A model generated the notes under the pieces. The model saw only the letters and a list, made by a program, of their open reading frames with translations, was not told where the DNA came from and did not search any database. Shown one piece after another: positions 35,091-43,820 of a stretch of DNA of 64,000 nt (within the stretch, counting starts at the first letter, position 1; each line of letters starts with the position of its first letter). A program made the translations under genes and the position numbers. The stretch is from Nocardioides sp. L-11A (lineage in GTDB: Bacteria; Actinomycetota; Actinomycetes; Propionibacteriales; Nocardioidaceae), in assembly GCA_029961745.1 (NCBI GenBank), contig CP124680.1, positions 1,922,001 through 1,986,000 on the forward strand. Direction: 5' to 3'.

Positions 35091-36548
35091 TCAGGCGACG
35101 AGGACCGGCTCGGCGCCTGAGGGTGGGATCGGTGCGCCGCCCCGGTCCGAGGTGACGACCGCCCAGGCATCCGTGATCCGGCGCACCGCCTCCACGAGCT
35201 GGGGCGCGGCGGTCGCGTAGGGGAGCCGGAGGTATCGGTCGAGGCCGCCCTCGGGGGCGAAGGACGGCCCGGGGGCGAGGAGTACGCCGTGGCGCTCGGC
35301 CTCGGTGGACAGCGCGGTCGCACCGGCGCTGGGAAGGTGGCACCACAGCACCATCCCGCCGCCCGGCATCCGGAACTCCCAGTCGGGCAGGTGCTCGGCG
35401 AGCGCGCCGGTCATCGCGTCGCGCTGCTCGCGCAGTCGGGCCCGCTGGCCGCGGACGACGGCGTCGAGGTCGCCGGTCAGCAACCGGGTCAGCACCAGCT
35501 GCTCCAGCACAGGGACGCCGAGGTCGAGGCCCACGCGGGCCCGGGTGAGCCGGTCGACGAGTGGGCGGGGCGCCCGGATCCAGCCGAGTCGCAGTCCGCC
35601 CCAGATGCTCTTGCTGGCGCTGCCGACGCAGATCGCCTCCGGCGCATAGGCGGCGAACGGCGGTCCGGCCGCCGCGTCGTCGTCGAGCGGCAGCAGGTAG
35701 TGCGCCTCGTCGACGACGGCGGTGGCGCCGCTCCGTCCGAGCAGGCGGGCGTACCGCTCCCGGTCGGCCTCGCCCATGACCAGCCCGGTCGGGTTGTGGA
35801 AGTCCGGCATCGCGGACACCAGCCGTGGTCGGCGCCGGGCCAGGGTGGCGGCGACGGCGTCGAGGTCCCACCCGTACGGGTCGAGCGCGATCGTGACGAT
35901 CCGGCCGCCGCCGGCCCGCAGCGCCTGCACAGCGTTGGGGTAGGTCGGCGACTCGACCAGCACCCGGTCCCGGGAGCCCGCCAGCGCGCTGCCGACCACC
36001 GCCGTGGCCGCGAGTGCACCGGGTGTGACGATGATCTGCTCGGGTGCGGTCGGCAGTCCGCGCGCGTCGTACGTCGCGGAGATGGCGGCCTGCAGGTCCG
36101 GCATGCCGGCGGGGAAGTAGCCGTGGCCGCCGAGATGGGCGGGCAGGTCGGCCGCCGCCTCGGCGTACACCGCCGCGATGCCCGGGGGAGCGGTGGCCGC
36201 CGCGCAGACGAGGTCGATCACGCCGTTGCCGACGTCGCTGGGCCACAGCGCCCGGTCCAGTGCCCGGATCCGCCCGCCGGGCAGCCGGGTGAAGGTCCCG
36301 GCGCCCTGACGGGCCTCGGCGTAGGCGGAGTCGCGGAGCACGGCGTACGCGCGGGTGACGGTGGTGCGCGAGACGCCGAGCGCCTCGGTCAGGTCGCGCT
36401 CGCTGGGCAGCCGAGTGCCGTAGCCGATCCGGCCGTCGCCGATCAGCTCGCGCAGGGCGTCGGCCAGGCCGGCGTAGGCGGGGGAGCGGTCGAACCCCTC
36501 GACCAGGGCGGCGAGTCGGGCGGCCGACAGCGACGTGGTCTGCTCCAT
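35091..36548 (-). CDS. MocR/PdxR-type GntR regulator with aminotransferase domain
   Basis: A 485-residue fusion. The N-terminal GntR winged helix (residues 20-85: RIGYGTRLPSERDLTEALGV followed by SRTTVTRAYAVL) precedes a fold-type-I PLP aminotransferase domain with DFHNPTGLVMG, VVDEAHYLLPL and the PLP-binding Lys in VGSASKSIWGGLRLG. MocR proteins usually sense PLP or an amino acid and control a neighbour. ATG 36548 is preferred over longer options because it puts MEQTTSL just before the GntR domain. The divergent neighbour YczE is the classic partner of MocR regulators in Gram-positives. Confidence 0.9.
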   Translation of the reverse strand: MEQTTSLSAARLAALVEGFDRSPAYAGLADALRELIGDGRIGYGTRLPSERDLTEALGVSRTTVTRAYAVLRDSAYAEARQGAGTFTRLPGGRIRALDRALWPSDVGNGVIDLVCAAATAPPGIAAVYAEAAADLPAHLGGHGYFPAGMPDLQAAISATYDARGLPTAPEQIIVTPGALAATAVVGSALAGSRDRVLVESPTYPNAVQALRAGGGRIVTIALDPYGWDLDAVAATLARRRPRLVSAMPDFHNPTGLVMGEADRERYARLLGRSGATAVVDEAHYLLPLDDDAAAGPPFAAYAPEAICVGSASKSIWGGLRLGWIRAPRPLVDRLTRARVGLDLGVPVLEQLVLTRLLTGDLDAVVRGQRARLREQRDAMTGALAEHLPDWEFRMPGGGMVLWCHLPSAGATALSTEAERHGVLLAPGPSFAPEGGLDRYLRLPYATAAPQLVEAVRRITDAWAVVTSDRGGAPIPPSGAEPVLVA

Positions 36549-36555
36549 GCAGACC

Positions 36556-36592
36556 ATTGGATCACGATTGGCTATTTCTCGACAGTCCAATC
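36556..36592. promoter_or_regulatory. Likely MocR operator in the divergent gap
   Basis: In the 61-bp gap between the MocR-type gene and yczE: ATTGGA at 36556, GATTGG at 36666-10 counted as 36566-36571, and the inverted CCAATC at 36587-36592. The repeats (two direct, one inverted) resemble MocR operators, which are direct repeats bound head to tail. Confidence 0.5.
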
Positions 36593-36609
36593 CAGGTCAT
36601 CCTGGAGCC

Positions 36610-37272
36610 ATGTCCCTCGCCGCCCCTGCCCCGCGGGTCGCCGTCCAGCTCGCCGACCTCGGCCCGGTCGCCCAGCTCCGGGCCGGCCGCCTGCCCCGCC
36701 GCCTCGTCCAGCTGTACGTCGGCCTGTGGCTCTACGGCGTCAGCCTGGCCCTGATGGTGCTCGGCGACATCGGCCTCGCGCCGTGGGACGTGCTGCACTC
36801 CGGCTTCGTCCGCCACGTCCCGATCACGCTCGGGCAGGCCGTCGTGCTGTTCAGCTTCGCTGTGCTCGTGCTGTGGATCCCGCTGCGCGAGAAGCCCGGC
36901 CTCGGCACCATCTCCAACGCGATCGTGGTCGGCGTCGCGGCGGACGCCACGCTCGCCATGTTCGACGCCCCCGACCACATCGCGGTCCGGATCGCGCTGA
37001 CGGTCGGCGGCATCCTGCTCTGCGGTCTGGCCACCGCCCTCTACATCGGCGCCCAGCTCGGCCGCGGCCCCCGTGACGGCCTGATGACCGGCCTGGCCCG
37101 GCGTACCGGTCTCTCGATCCGGCTGGTCCGCACCGGTATCGAGATCACCGTCGTGGTGATCGGCGTGATCCTCGGCGGCACCCTCGGCCTCGGCACGGTC
37201 GTCTACGCCCTCACCATCGGCCCGGTCGCGCAGTGGATGATGCCGTGGTTCATCGTCCGGCTGGAGACCTGA
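36610..37272 (+). CDS. YczE/YyaS-type integral membrane protein
   Basis: A 220-residue protein with five hydrophobic helices: LYVGLWLYGVSLALMVLGDI, the second near 835-880 (GQAVVLFSFAVLVLWIPL), then three more. The motif GLAPWDVLHSG near residue 58 is typical of YczE. ATG 36610 has GGAG just upstream. It is divergent from the MocR regulator, and YczE genes commonly lie beside MocR genes that control them. No transported substrate has been established. Confidence 0.88.
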   Translation: MSLAAPAPRVAVQLADLGPVAQLRAGRLPRRLVQLYVGLWLYGVSLALMVLGDIGLAPWDVLHSGFVRHVPITLGQAVVLFSFAVLVLWIPLREKPGLGTISNAIVVGVAADATLAMFDAPDHIAVRIALTVGGILLCGLATALYIGAQLGRGPRDGLMTGLARRTGLSIRLVRTGIEITVVVIGVILGGTLGLGTVVYALTIGPVAQWMMPWFIVRLET

Positions 37273-37308
37273 CCCACGGGTCCCGTCGGGCGGTGCCATG
37301 CTCCGGCC

Positions 37309-37446
37309 ATGTGGATCGAGGTGACCTTCCGATCGCCCACCTACGGCGGTGGTGCGCTCGTGTCGCTGGCGGGGGAGTTCCTGGCCGAGGGCTCCCCGCG
37401 GTCGGTGCGGCGATCACGAAGGTCGAGGCCACCCGCTGACCGGTAG
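37309..37446 (+). other. Possible 45-residue ORF or frameshifted remnant
   Basis: A short frame starting MWIEVTFRSPTYGGGALVSL without good codon bias after residue 28. The next frame continues with AITKVEATR and stops at 37439, so this may be a decayed small gene. It sits in the 195-bp gap 37273-37467, which otherwise holds nothing I recognise. Function unknown. Confidence 0.2.
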
Positions 37447-37467
37447 GCCGACAATCCTGACTGGGGC

Positions 37468-38073
37468 GTGCCGCACGAGCGGGAGCGGCAGAAGGGGCCG
37501 GCATTGACCGTCCGGCGCCCGGCCGCCCGGGTCGACATCCGCATCGTCAGCGAGCTGTCCGAGTACGACGTCCTCGGTCCCGAGGGCGATGCGGAGGTGT
37601 TCGCCGGCGTGGCCCATGAGATCGTCGCGGCGCTCGGCGCGCTCGAACGCCGGGTGAAGCCGGCCGACGACATCGACCTCCCGCAGCTCCTCTCTCACGT
37701 CCGGCAGCGGCTCGACCAGCTGCCGGCTACGCACCAGGAGCTGATGTCGACGGTCGAGGCACCGGCCTCCGCGGCCCAGGCGCGGTGGGCCACCACGTCG
37801 CCGTGGGAGGCGCTCGACATCGACTGGTCGCTCTACGCTCCCGGAGCCCGGACCCTGCTCGACGACCCCTTCTACTGGGACCCGGCCGACGACGAGGTGC
37901 CACACGGCAACGACACCGGCGCCGATCTGCTGGCGAGCTATCTCGAGCAGCGGCCCACCGATGTCATGACGTTCCTCGCGACGGAGGTCGAGGAGATGGG
38001 GTTCGGCTCGCTCGCGGAGATCGCGGCGGACGACGAGTACGAGCACGACTTCCTGAGGGCCGGCCTGCGCTGA
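37468..38073 (+). CDS. Hypothetical acidic protein
   Basis: Up to 201 residues, acidic, no membrane segment. It opens with a basic tail, then strands and helices (VDIRIVSELSEYDVLGP, VAHEIVAALGALERRV), and closes with acidic segments such as DDPFYWDPADDE and FLATEVEEMGFGSLAE. I do not recognise a family. GTG 37468 is the earliest start; TTG 37504, preceded by GAAGGGG, would give 189 residues and may be the real one. Lies just upstream of the TelA operon, in the same direction, but separated by 84 bp with its own -10 for TelA, so probably not part of it. Confidence 0.65.
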   Translation: MPHERERQKGPALTVRRPAARVDIRIVSELSEYDVLGPEGDAEVFAGVAHEIVAALGALERRVKPADDIDLPQLLSHVRQRLDQLPATHQELMSTVEAPASAAQARWATTSPWEALDIDWSLYAPGARTLLDDPFYWDPADDEVPHGNDTGADLLASYLEQRPTDVMTFLATEVEEMGFGSLAEIAADDEYEHDFLRAGLR

Positions 38074-38144
38074 CGCACCCGGGTCCACCCTGACCCGACC
38101 CTGAATTGCCCCGCTGGTCCTGCATGAGCCGGGGTCCGGCTGGA

Positions 38145-38150
38145 TAGGCT
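38145..38150 (+). promoter_or_regulatory. -10 element of the TelA-PknG operon
   Basis: TAGGCT ends 7 nt before the TelA ATG at 38158; no Shine-Dalgarno follows, so the operon mRNA is likely leaderless. Confidence 0.45.
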
Positions 38151-38157
38151 CGGGGCC

Positions 38158-39387
38158 ATGACCACCGACGGTTCCCAGGCTGCCGCACCTGAGCCCACCC
38201 CGCTCGCCCCTCCCGAGCCCGCGATCACGCTGACCGCTCCGGAGGCTCCTGCCCCGGTCGTGGAGACGCAGGCGCCGAAGATGGCCCCCCAGGTCGAGGC
38301 GACGATGGTGCCCGAGCTCGACGCGAAGGTCGACAGCTTCCTGACCTCGCTGACGGCGACGAAGGCGGGCAGCCCGGAGTTCGCCAAGCAGGCCGAGAAC
38401 GTCCGGACCATGGGCGACGCCGACATCCGCAAGGCGGCCGAGACGTCCAACCGGATGCTGGACAAGCCGGTCAACGCGCTCAAGACGGGCGGCATCGCGC
38501 AGGGCTCGAACGTCGGCAAGACGCTGCTGGAGCTGCGGCGTACCGTCGAGGACCTCGACCCGGGGCAGGCGACCGGCGTGAAGAAGTGGTGGGACAAGCT
38601 GCCCTTCAACGACAAGATCGAGGACTACTTCCGCAAGTACCAGTCCTCGCAGAGCCAGCTCAACGGCATCCTGCACTCCCTGCGCAGTGGCCAGGACGAG
38701 CTCACCCGCGACAACGTGGCGCTCAACCTCGAGAAGACCAACCTGTGGTCGGTCATGGGGCGGCTCAACCAGTACATCTACGTCGCGGAGAAGCTCGATG
38801 CGAAGCTGTCGGCCAAGATCGCCGAGCTGGAGCTGAGCGACCCCGAGACGGCCAAGTCGCTGTCGCAGGACGTGTTGTTCTACGTCCGGCAGAAGCACCA
38901 GGACCTGCTCACCCAGCTCGCGGTGTCGATCCAGGCCTACCTCGCGATCGACATCATCATCAAGAACAACATCGAGCTGATCAAGGGTGTCGACCGGGCC
39001 ACGACCACGACGATCTCGGCCCTGCGGACGGCGGTCATCGTCGCCCAGGCGCTGAGCAACCAGAAGCTCGTGCTCGACCAGATCAGCGCGCTCAACACGA
39101 CCACCTCCGCGATGATCCAGCGCACCTCGGAGATGCTCAAGGAGAATTCCGCCGCGATCCAGGAGCAGGCCTCGTCCTCGACGATCGGCCTCGAGCAACT
39201 GCAGGCGGCCTTCGCCAACATCTACGCCACCATGGACTCGATCGACGAGTTCAAGCTCAAGGCGCTCGACAACATGTCGACCACCATCGGCGTCCTCGAG
39301 AACGAGGTGCAGAAGTCGAAGGCGTACCTCGACCGGGTCCAGCAGCACGACGCGCGCAATGCCGCCGGCACGCTGGACATCGGCTGA
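38158..39387 (+). CDS. TelA/KlaA-family 'toxic anion resistance' protein
   Basis: A 409-residue soluble helical protein. After a Pro/Ala/Glu-rich tail (residues 1-45) it has the TelA-family body, including DKIEDYFRKYQSSQSQLNGIL near residue 155, and the core LAIDIIIKNNIELIKGVDRA and TTTISALRTAVIVAQALSNQ between 260 and 305. TelA proteins were named from tellurite plasmids, but most chromosomal members belong to wider stress or envelope systems. It is the first gene of a ten-gene PknG-type operon, so tellurite resistance should not be assumed. The next gene starts 35 bp later. Confidence 0.9.
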   Translation: MTTDGSQAAAPEPTPLAPPEPAITLTAPEAPAPVVETQAPKMAPQVEATMVPELDAKVDSFLTSLTATKAGSPEFAKQAENVRTMGDADIRKAAETSNRMLDKPVNALKTGGIAQGSNVGKTLLELRRTVEDLDPGQATGVKKWWDKLPFNDKIEDYFRKYQSSQSQLNGILHSLRSGQDELTRDNVALNLEKTNLWSVMGRLNQYIYVAEKLDAKLSAKIAELELSDPETAKSLSQDVLFYVRQKHQDLLTQLAVSIQAYLAIDIIIKNNIELIKGVDRATTTTISALRTAVIVAQALSNQKLVLDQISALNTTTSAMIQRTSEMLKENSAAIQEQASSSTIGLEQLQAAFANIYATMDSIDEFKLKALDNMSTTIGVLENEVQKSKAYLDRVQQHDARNAAGTLDIG

Positions 39388-39422
39388 CCCGAGCAGCGAT
39401 CGCGGGACAGGACGGATTCCGG

Positions 39423-39941
39423 GTGGGGCTGAGATCGTGGTGGCGCAGGTCTCGGGGAGGCACGTCGCAGGAGCCGGCGTACGTCGTGCCGCCGGCGCCG
39501 ACCGAGCAGGACATCCGGGCGGCGCTGAACCAGGTGTACGCCATGCTCACCGACAACAACGCGCCGCCCGTGGTGGTGTCGCGGGTGCAGCGGATCGCGC
39601 GCACCATCAACCAGACACTGCCGCGGCTGAGTCAGCTCGGACTGGGCAGTGAGGAGAGCTACTCGGTGGTCGCGACGGCCACCGACTACCTCCCCGAGGC
39701 ACTGCAGTCCTACCTCCGGCTGCCCCGCGACTGGGCCGACACCCGGCCGATCGACGGGCCGAAGACCGCGCTGCTCATCCTGATCGAGGCGCTCGAGCTG
39801 CTCGGCATGACCATGGACCAGATCCTCGACGCCGCCAACCGCGCCGACGCCCAGGCATTGATCGCGCACAGCCGCTTCCTCGACGCCAAGTTCGGCCACT
39901 CGTCCTCGGGTGGCCCCGACCTCACGCTGGGAACCCCATGA
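39423..39941 (+). CDS. Unknown helical protein in the TelA-PknG operon
   Basis: A 172-residue protein from GTG 39423. A basic, Trp-rich start (RSWWRRSRGGTS) may touch the membrane; the rest is helical: TEQDIRAALNQVYAML, VVSRVQRIARTINQTLPRLS, DYLPEALQSYLRLP and KTALLILIEALELLGMTMDQ. I know no family for it. It overlaps the next gene by 4 bp (ATGA). A role as an adaptor for the TelA protein or the AAA+ ATPase is likely from its position. Confidence 0.75.
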   Translation: MGLRSWWRRSRGGTSQEPAYVVPPAPTEQDIRAALNQVYAMLTDNNAPPVVVSRVQRIARTINQTLPRLSQLGLGSEESYSVVATATDYLPEALQSYLRLPRDWADTRPIDGPKTALLILIEALELLGMTMDQILDAANRADAQALIAHSRFLDAKFGHSSSGGPDLTLGTP

Positions 39942-41605
39942 CCACCCTCACCGAAGCCCTCGACGCGCTCGTCGACGCGGCCCGCGCGGCCGGGCTCGAC
40001 GAGGCCGCCGCCCGTGCCGAGGGCGAGGCGGTCGCCGCCACCGTCTCCGAGCGGTCCCGGGGCGCCTTCGTCGACTGGTGCACGCAGACCGGGCGCGAGC
40101 GCTCGGCCGAGGAGCACATGCTCGCCGCCAAGCGCGGCAACCGGTTCCGGGCCGGCCCGACCCCGCTGATGTCGCAGTTGCTGTTGGAGAAGTCCGCCCG
40201 CGCCGCCGACTACGCCGGCGCCCTCGCCGACGTCGCCATCGCCGGCTCGCGGTTGGGCGAGCCGGGGCCCGATGCGATCGGCGCCGCCACCACGGTCACC
40301 ACCGCCCAACTCGGTGGCGCGACCGGGCCCACCCCCGGTCTCACGCCGCCCGTCGACGCGCCGGGGGCCTTCGACCTGCCGGCACGCCAGCCGGTCCCCG
40401 GGCTCGGTGACCAGATGCTCGACCAGGTACGCCGTGTCGGTGAGCAGGTACGCCGCCAGCTGGGTGCCCTCAACAACGCTGCCCCGACCCTGCCGGGCGA
40501 TCTCGATGCGGGCACCGACAGCAGCACCGACAGCAGCACCGACGGCGGCGTGCCGACAGATGCGCCGCGCCCCGCCGGCGGCGTACAGACCCAGGCGGCG
40601 GAGCCCGCGGACCCGCCCGCGGAGGAGGCGAAGCCCGAGGAGCCGACGAAGACCGTCGAGGAGCTGCTCGCCGAGCTCGACGCGCTGATCGGCCTGGCCA
40701 ACGTGAAGGGCGAGATCCACCGCCAGGCCGCGGTGCTGCGGGTCGAGGGACTGCGCAAGCAGGCCGGACTGGAGAGCCCGACGATCACCCGCCACCTCGT
40801 CTTCAACGGCAACCCCGGCACCGGCAAGACCACGGTCGCCCGTCTCGTGGCGGGCATCTACCGCGCGCTGGGTCTGCTCTCCAAGGGGCAGCTGGTCGAG
40901 GTCGACCGCTCCGAGCTGGTCGCCGGCTACCTCGGCCAGACCGCCGCGAAGACCGCGGAGGTCGTGAGGTCGGCCGAGGGCGGCGTGCTGTTCATCGACG
41001 AGGCGTACTCCCTGTCGGGCGACCAGTACGGCAAGGAGGCCATCGACACCCTGGTCAAGGAGATGGAGGACAAGCGCGACGACCTCGTGGTCATCGTCGC
41101 CGGCTACCCGCTCCCCATGGCGATCTTCATCTCCGAGAACCCGGGCCTCGAGAGCCGGTTCCGCACCACCATCGACTTCGCCGACTACACCGACGACGAG
41201 CTCACCGCGATCTTCGAGTCGATGGTGAAGGGCGCCGACTACGACGCCGGCGAGCCGGTCCTCACGCGACTGCGCGAGATCCTCGGCGGCACCGAGCGCG
41301 GGCCGTCGTTCGGCAACGCGCGGTTCGTCCGCAACCTGATGGAAGCCGCGGTCGGCCACCACGCCTGGCGCCTGCGCGAGGTCGCCGAGCCCACGCTGGA
41401 GCAGCTGCGGGCCCTCGAGCCCGACGACCTCGTCGTCGACCCCAACGACCAGCCCGCCGCTGAGGGCGCGGACCACGAGGTGGACGAGGTCGTCGCTCCC
41501 GACGACGCACCGCCCGCCGAGCCGGTCGACCCGTTCGGCGACGACGCCACGGCCGTCCGTACGCCGACGGCCCCCGAGGCCGAGACCCCCCAGGAGGAGT
41601 CGTGA
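39938..41605 (+). CDS. AAA+ ATPase of the CbxX/SpoVK type
   Basis: A 555-residue protein. Residues 1-215 are a variable N-terminal region with an Asp/Ser/Thr tract (TDSSTDSSTDGG). The AAA+ module covers about 230-490: GLANVKGEIHRQAAVLRVEG, Walker A NGNPGTGKTT (290-299), Walker B GGVLFIDEAYSL (348-359), sensor VVIVAGYP and the arginine finger region ENPGLESRFRTTIDF. The tail is acidic. This family remodels protein complexes (CbbX, SpoVK, type VII secretion EccA). It overlaps its neighbours by 4 bp on both sides. Its client is probably another product of the operon. Confidence 0.9.
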   Translation: MTTLTEALDALVDAARAAGLDEAAARAEGEAVAATVSERSRGAFVDWCTQTGRERSAEEHMLAAKRGNRFRAGPTPLMSQLLLEKSARAADYAGALADVAIAGSRLGEPGPDAIGAATTVTTAQLGGATGPTPGLTPPVDAPGAFDLPARQPVPGLGDQMLDQVRRVGEQVRRQLGALNNAAPTLPGDLDAGTDSSTDSSTDGGVPTDAPRPAGGVQTQAAEPADPPAEEAKPEEPTKTVEELLAELDALIGLANVKGEIHRQAAVLRVEGLRKQAGLESPTITRHLVFNGNPGTGKTTVARLVAGIYRALGLLSKGQLVEVDRSELVAGYLGQTAAKTAEVVRSAEGGVLFIDEAYSLSGDQYGKEAIDTLVKEMEDKRDDLVVIVAGYPLPMAIFISENPGLESRFRTTIDFADYTDDELTAIFESMVKGADYDAGEPVLTRLREILGGTERGPSFGNARFVRNLMEAAVGHHAWRLREVAEPTLEQLRALEPDDLVVDPNDQPAAEGADHEVDEVVAPDDAPPAEPVDPFGDDATAVRTPTAPEAETPQEES

Positions 41606-42888
41606 GCCAGACCGCCACCCCCGCGGCCGCCCCACCGCCGCCGGCCACCGCGCCGGCCCCCGCCGCGCCGGCGCAGGCGGGCGCAGCCCAACCCGCCCCG
41701 TCGTACGTCGACACGCCGGCGCTGCTCAACCGCTGGCAGTTGATCGGCATGAGCGTCGCGATCGTGTTCGGCATCGTCAGCGCGCTGCTGCAGTTCGTCG
41801 GCTGGCAGGCCGACGGCCGTGCGGCTGACGACACCGAGCAGTTGGTCCGGGTCCAGGAGATCCAGTCGTCTCTGCTGCGCGCGGATGCCCTCGCCACCAA
41901 CGCCTTCTTGGTCGCGGGTCTCGAGGACCCCGCCCAGCGCGCGGAGTACGACGACGCGATCGATGTCGTGCTCCGTGACATCGCCAACGCGGCCGAGGCC
42001 CAGCCTGCCGACCGCAAGGCGCTCGCCGCGTTGAACGAGCAGGTCGACACTTATGCGACATACATCGCCCAGGCTCGCGCCAACAACCGTCAGGGTTTCC
42101 CGGTCGGTGCCGGCTACCAGACCACGGCCAGCGACCAGCTCCGCAACGAGGCGATCCCGATCCTGGATGCCCTGGTCGAGGCCAACACCGACCGCGCCGA
42201 CGGCGCGATGAACGGTCAGCACCCGATCTGGCTGCTCCTCCTCGGGATCCTCGTGCTTGTCGGCCTGTGGTGGCTCAACCGCGAGCTCGCCCGCACCTTC
42301 CGGCGGCGCTTCAACAAGGGGCTGGTGGTCGCGGCCGCGATCGTCGCCGCCGTGACCCTGGTGACGGTCGCAGGAGCGTGGATCCGGGACAGCTCCAACG
42401 ACTCACTGCGGGACGGCGAGTTCCAGGACGCGGTTTCCAGCGCTGTCGCCCGCACCGCCGCCAACGATGCCAAGGCCAACGAGAGCCTGCGGCTGATCAA
42501 GCGCGGGTCGGGGGCGGACAACGAGAAGAAGTGGGGCGAGAAGGCTGCGGTGGTGGAGAAGAACGTGCCTGCGGCCGACCTCGGCGATTGGAAGACCTAC
42601 GCCGAGCGGCACCAGCAGATCGTGGACCTCGACGACTCCAACAGGTGGTCGGACGCGGTCGACATCGCGACCACCGGAGACGCGGAGACGGGAGCCACCG
42701 CGCCCTTCGACAGGTTCGATGCCTCGCTGGCCGACGCCATCACGACCACGAGCGACGCCGCTATCGACGATCTGCGCAGCGGCCGGGTGATCGCCCTGAT
42801 CCTCAGCGCGCTGACCCTGCTGCTCGGCGTCGGTGCCGCGCTGGCCGTGACGCGAGGTATCGGCGAGCGACGGAGGGAGTTCTCATGA
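41602..42888 (+). CDS. glnX: GlnX-like membrane sensor protein
   Basis: A 428-residue protein. An Ala/Pro-rich cytoplasmic start precedes four TM helices at about 46-67, 206-225, 240-261 and 395-416. The loop 70-205 is a four-helix sensor-like domain (VRVQEIQSSLLRADALATNA), and 262-394 a second similar domain, both outside. The arrangement and the following glnH and pknG genes match mycobacterial GlnX (Rv0412c), which relays amino-acid binding by GlnH to PknG. It has no signalling output domain of its own. GTG 41602 overlaps the ATPase stop. Confidence 0.82.
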   Translation: MSQTATPAAAPPPPATAPAPAAPAQAGAAQPAPSYVDTPALLNRWQLIGMSVAIVFGIVSALLQFVGWQADGRAADDTEQLVRVQEIQSSLLRADALATNAFLVAGLEDPAQRAEYDDAIDVVLRDIANAAEAQPADRKALAALNEQVDTYATYIAQARANNRQGFPVGAGYQTTASDQLRNEAIPILDALVEANTDRADGAMNGQHPIWLLLLGILVLVGLWWLNRELARTFRRRFNKGLVVAAAIVAAVTLVTVAGAWIRDSSNDSLRDGEFQDAVSSAVARTAANDAKANESLRLIKRGSGADNEKKWGEKAAVVEKNVPAADLGDWKTYAERHQQIVDLDDSNRWSDAVDIATTGDAETGATAPFDRFDASLADAITTTSDAAIDDLRSGRVIALILSALTLLLGVGAALAVTRGIGERRREFS

Positions 42889-43820
42889 AGCAGTCCCGTT
42901 CCCGCCTGGGTGTGGCCGCCGCGGTCCTCGGACTGGTGGCACTCGCCGGATGCTCGTACGACGCCACCAAGGTGCCGACCTACGAGGAGCCGGCAGCCGG
43001 CGAGCCCGCTCCCGCGTCGTGCGAGACGACCGACGCGGACCTCCGCTCCTACGCCGCAAGCCGTGACGCGGGGGCGGCGGTCAAGCGGATCCGCGCGGCG
43101 AAGGTGCTCAAGATCGGGGTCTCCGCGGACACCCTGCTGCTCGGCGCCCGCAACCCGTCGACCAACGACATCGAGGGCTTCGACATCGATGTCGCGAACC
43201 GGATCGCCGCGGAGCTCGGTGTCGAGCCCCAGTATCGGGTCATCAACGCGGGCCAACGGATCGATCTCCTCAAGGCCAACGAGATCGACATCGTCGCGCG
43301 CAACATGACGATCAACTGTGCCCGCTGGCAGGACGTCGCCTTCTCCGCCGAGTACTACCGCGCCGGCCAGAAGGTCCTGGTCCGCCCCGATATCGCCGAC
43401 AAGTACTCCGGTCCGCAGGACCTGGCCGGCCTCAAGGTGTGCGCGCCGACCGGCACCACCAGCGTCGACAACATCAAGGCCGCCGAACCGGACGTGATCT
43501 CGGAGCCCGCGACGACCCACACCGGATGCCTGGTCAAGTTCCAGCAGGGCCGGGTCGACGCCATCACCGGAGACGACACGGTGCTCGCCGGCCTGGTCGC
43601 CCAGGACAAGCTCTATGCCGCGGTCCCGCAGCAGCAAGCGTTCACCAAGGAGCCCTACGGCATCGCCACCAACGCCGAGGACACGGATCTGGTTGCGTTC
43701 ATCAACGCGGTGCTCGAGGACATGCGCGCGGACGGCAGCTGGCAGGCGTCGTACGACAAGTGGCTCAAGCCGTACCTGCTCCTCGACGCGACCCAGCCTC
43801 AACCCGCGTACGGCCGGTGA
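42885..43820 (+). CDS. glnH: GlnH-like glutamate/aspartate-binding lipoprotein
   Basis: A 311-residue lipoprotein with lipobox LVALAGC (Cys23). The body is a family-3 solute-binding protein: LKIGVSADTLLLGARNPSTN, IEGFDIDVANRIAAELGVEP, IDLLKANEIDIVARNMTIN and the hinge AGLKVCAPTGTTSVDN. No permease or ATPase gene for an ABC importer is near; the partner is GlnX. In mycobacteria GlnH binds Asp/Glu and signals through GlnX to PknG. Overlaps glnX by 4 bp and the next gene by 4 bp. Confidence 0.88.
   Translation: MKQSRSRLGVAAAVLGLVALAGCSYDATKVPTYEEPAAGEPAPASCETTDADLRSYAASRDAGAAVKRIRAAKVLKIGVSADTLLLGARNPSTNDIEGFDIDVANRIAAELGVEPQYRVINAGQRIDLLKANEIDIVARNMTINCARWQDVAFSAEYYRAGQKVLVRPDIADKYSGPQDLAGLKVCAPTGTTSVDNIKAAEPDVISEPATTHTGCLVKFQQGRVDAITGDDTVLAGLVAQDKLYAAVPQQQAFTKEPYGIATNAEDTDLVAFINAVLEDMRADGSWQASYDKWLKPYLLLDATQPQPAYGR

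Noticed and set aside
38158..39387. Tellurite resistance as the function of the TelA-family gene
   Set aside because: The family name comes from plasmids; here it heads a kinase operon and no TerBCDE genes are present.
42885..43820. Amino-acid ABC importer
   Set aside because: No permease or ATPase gene lies near; the neighbours glnX and pknG point to a sensing role.
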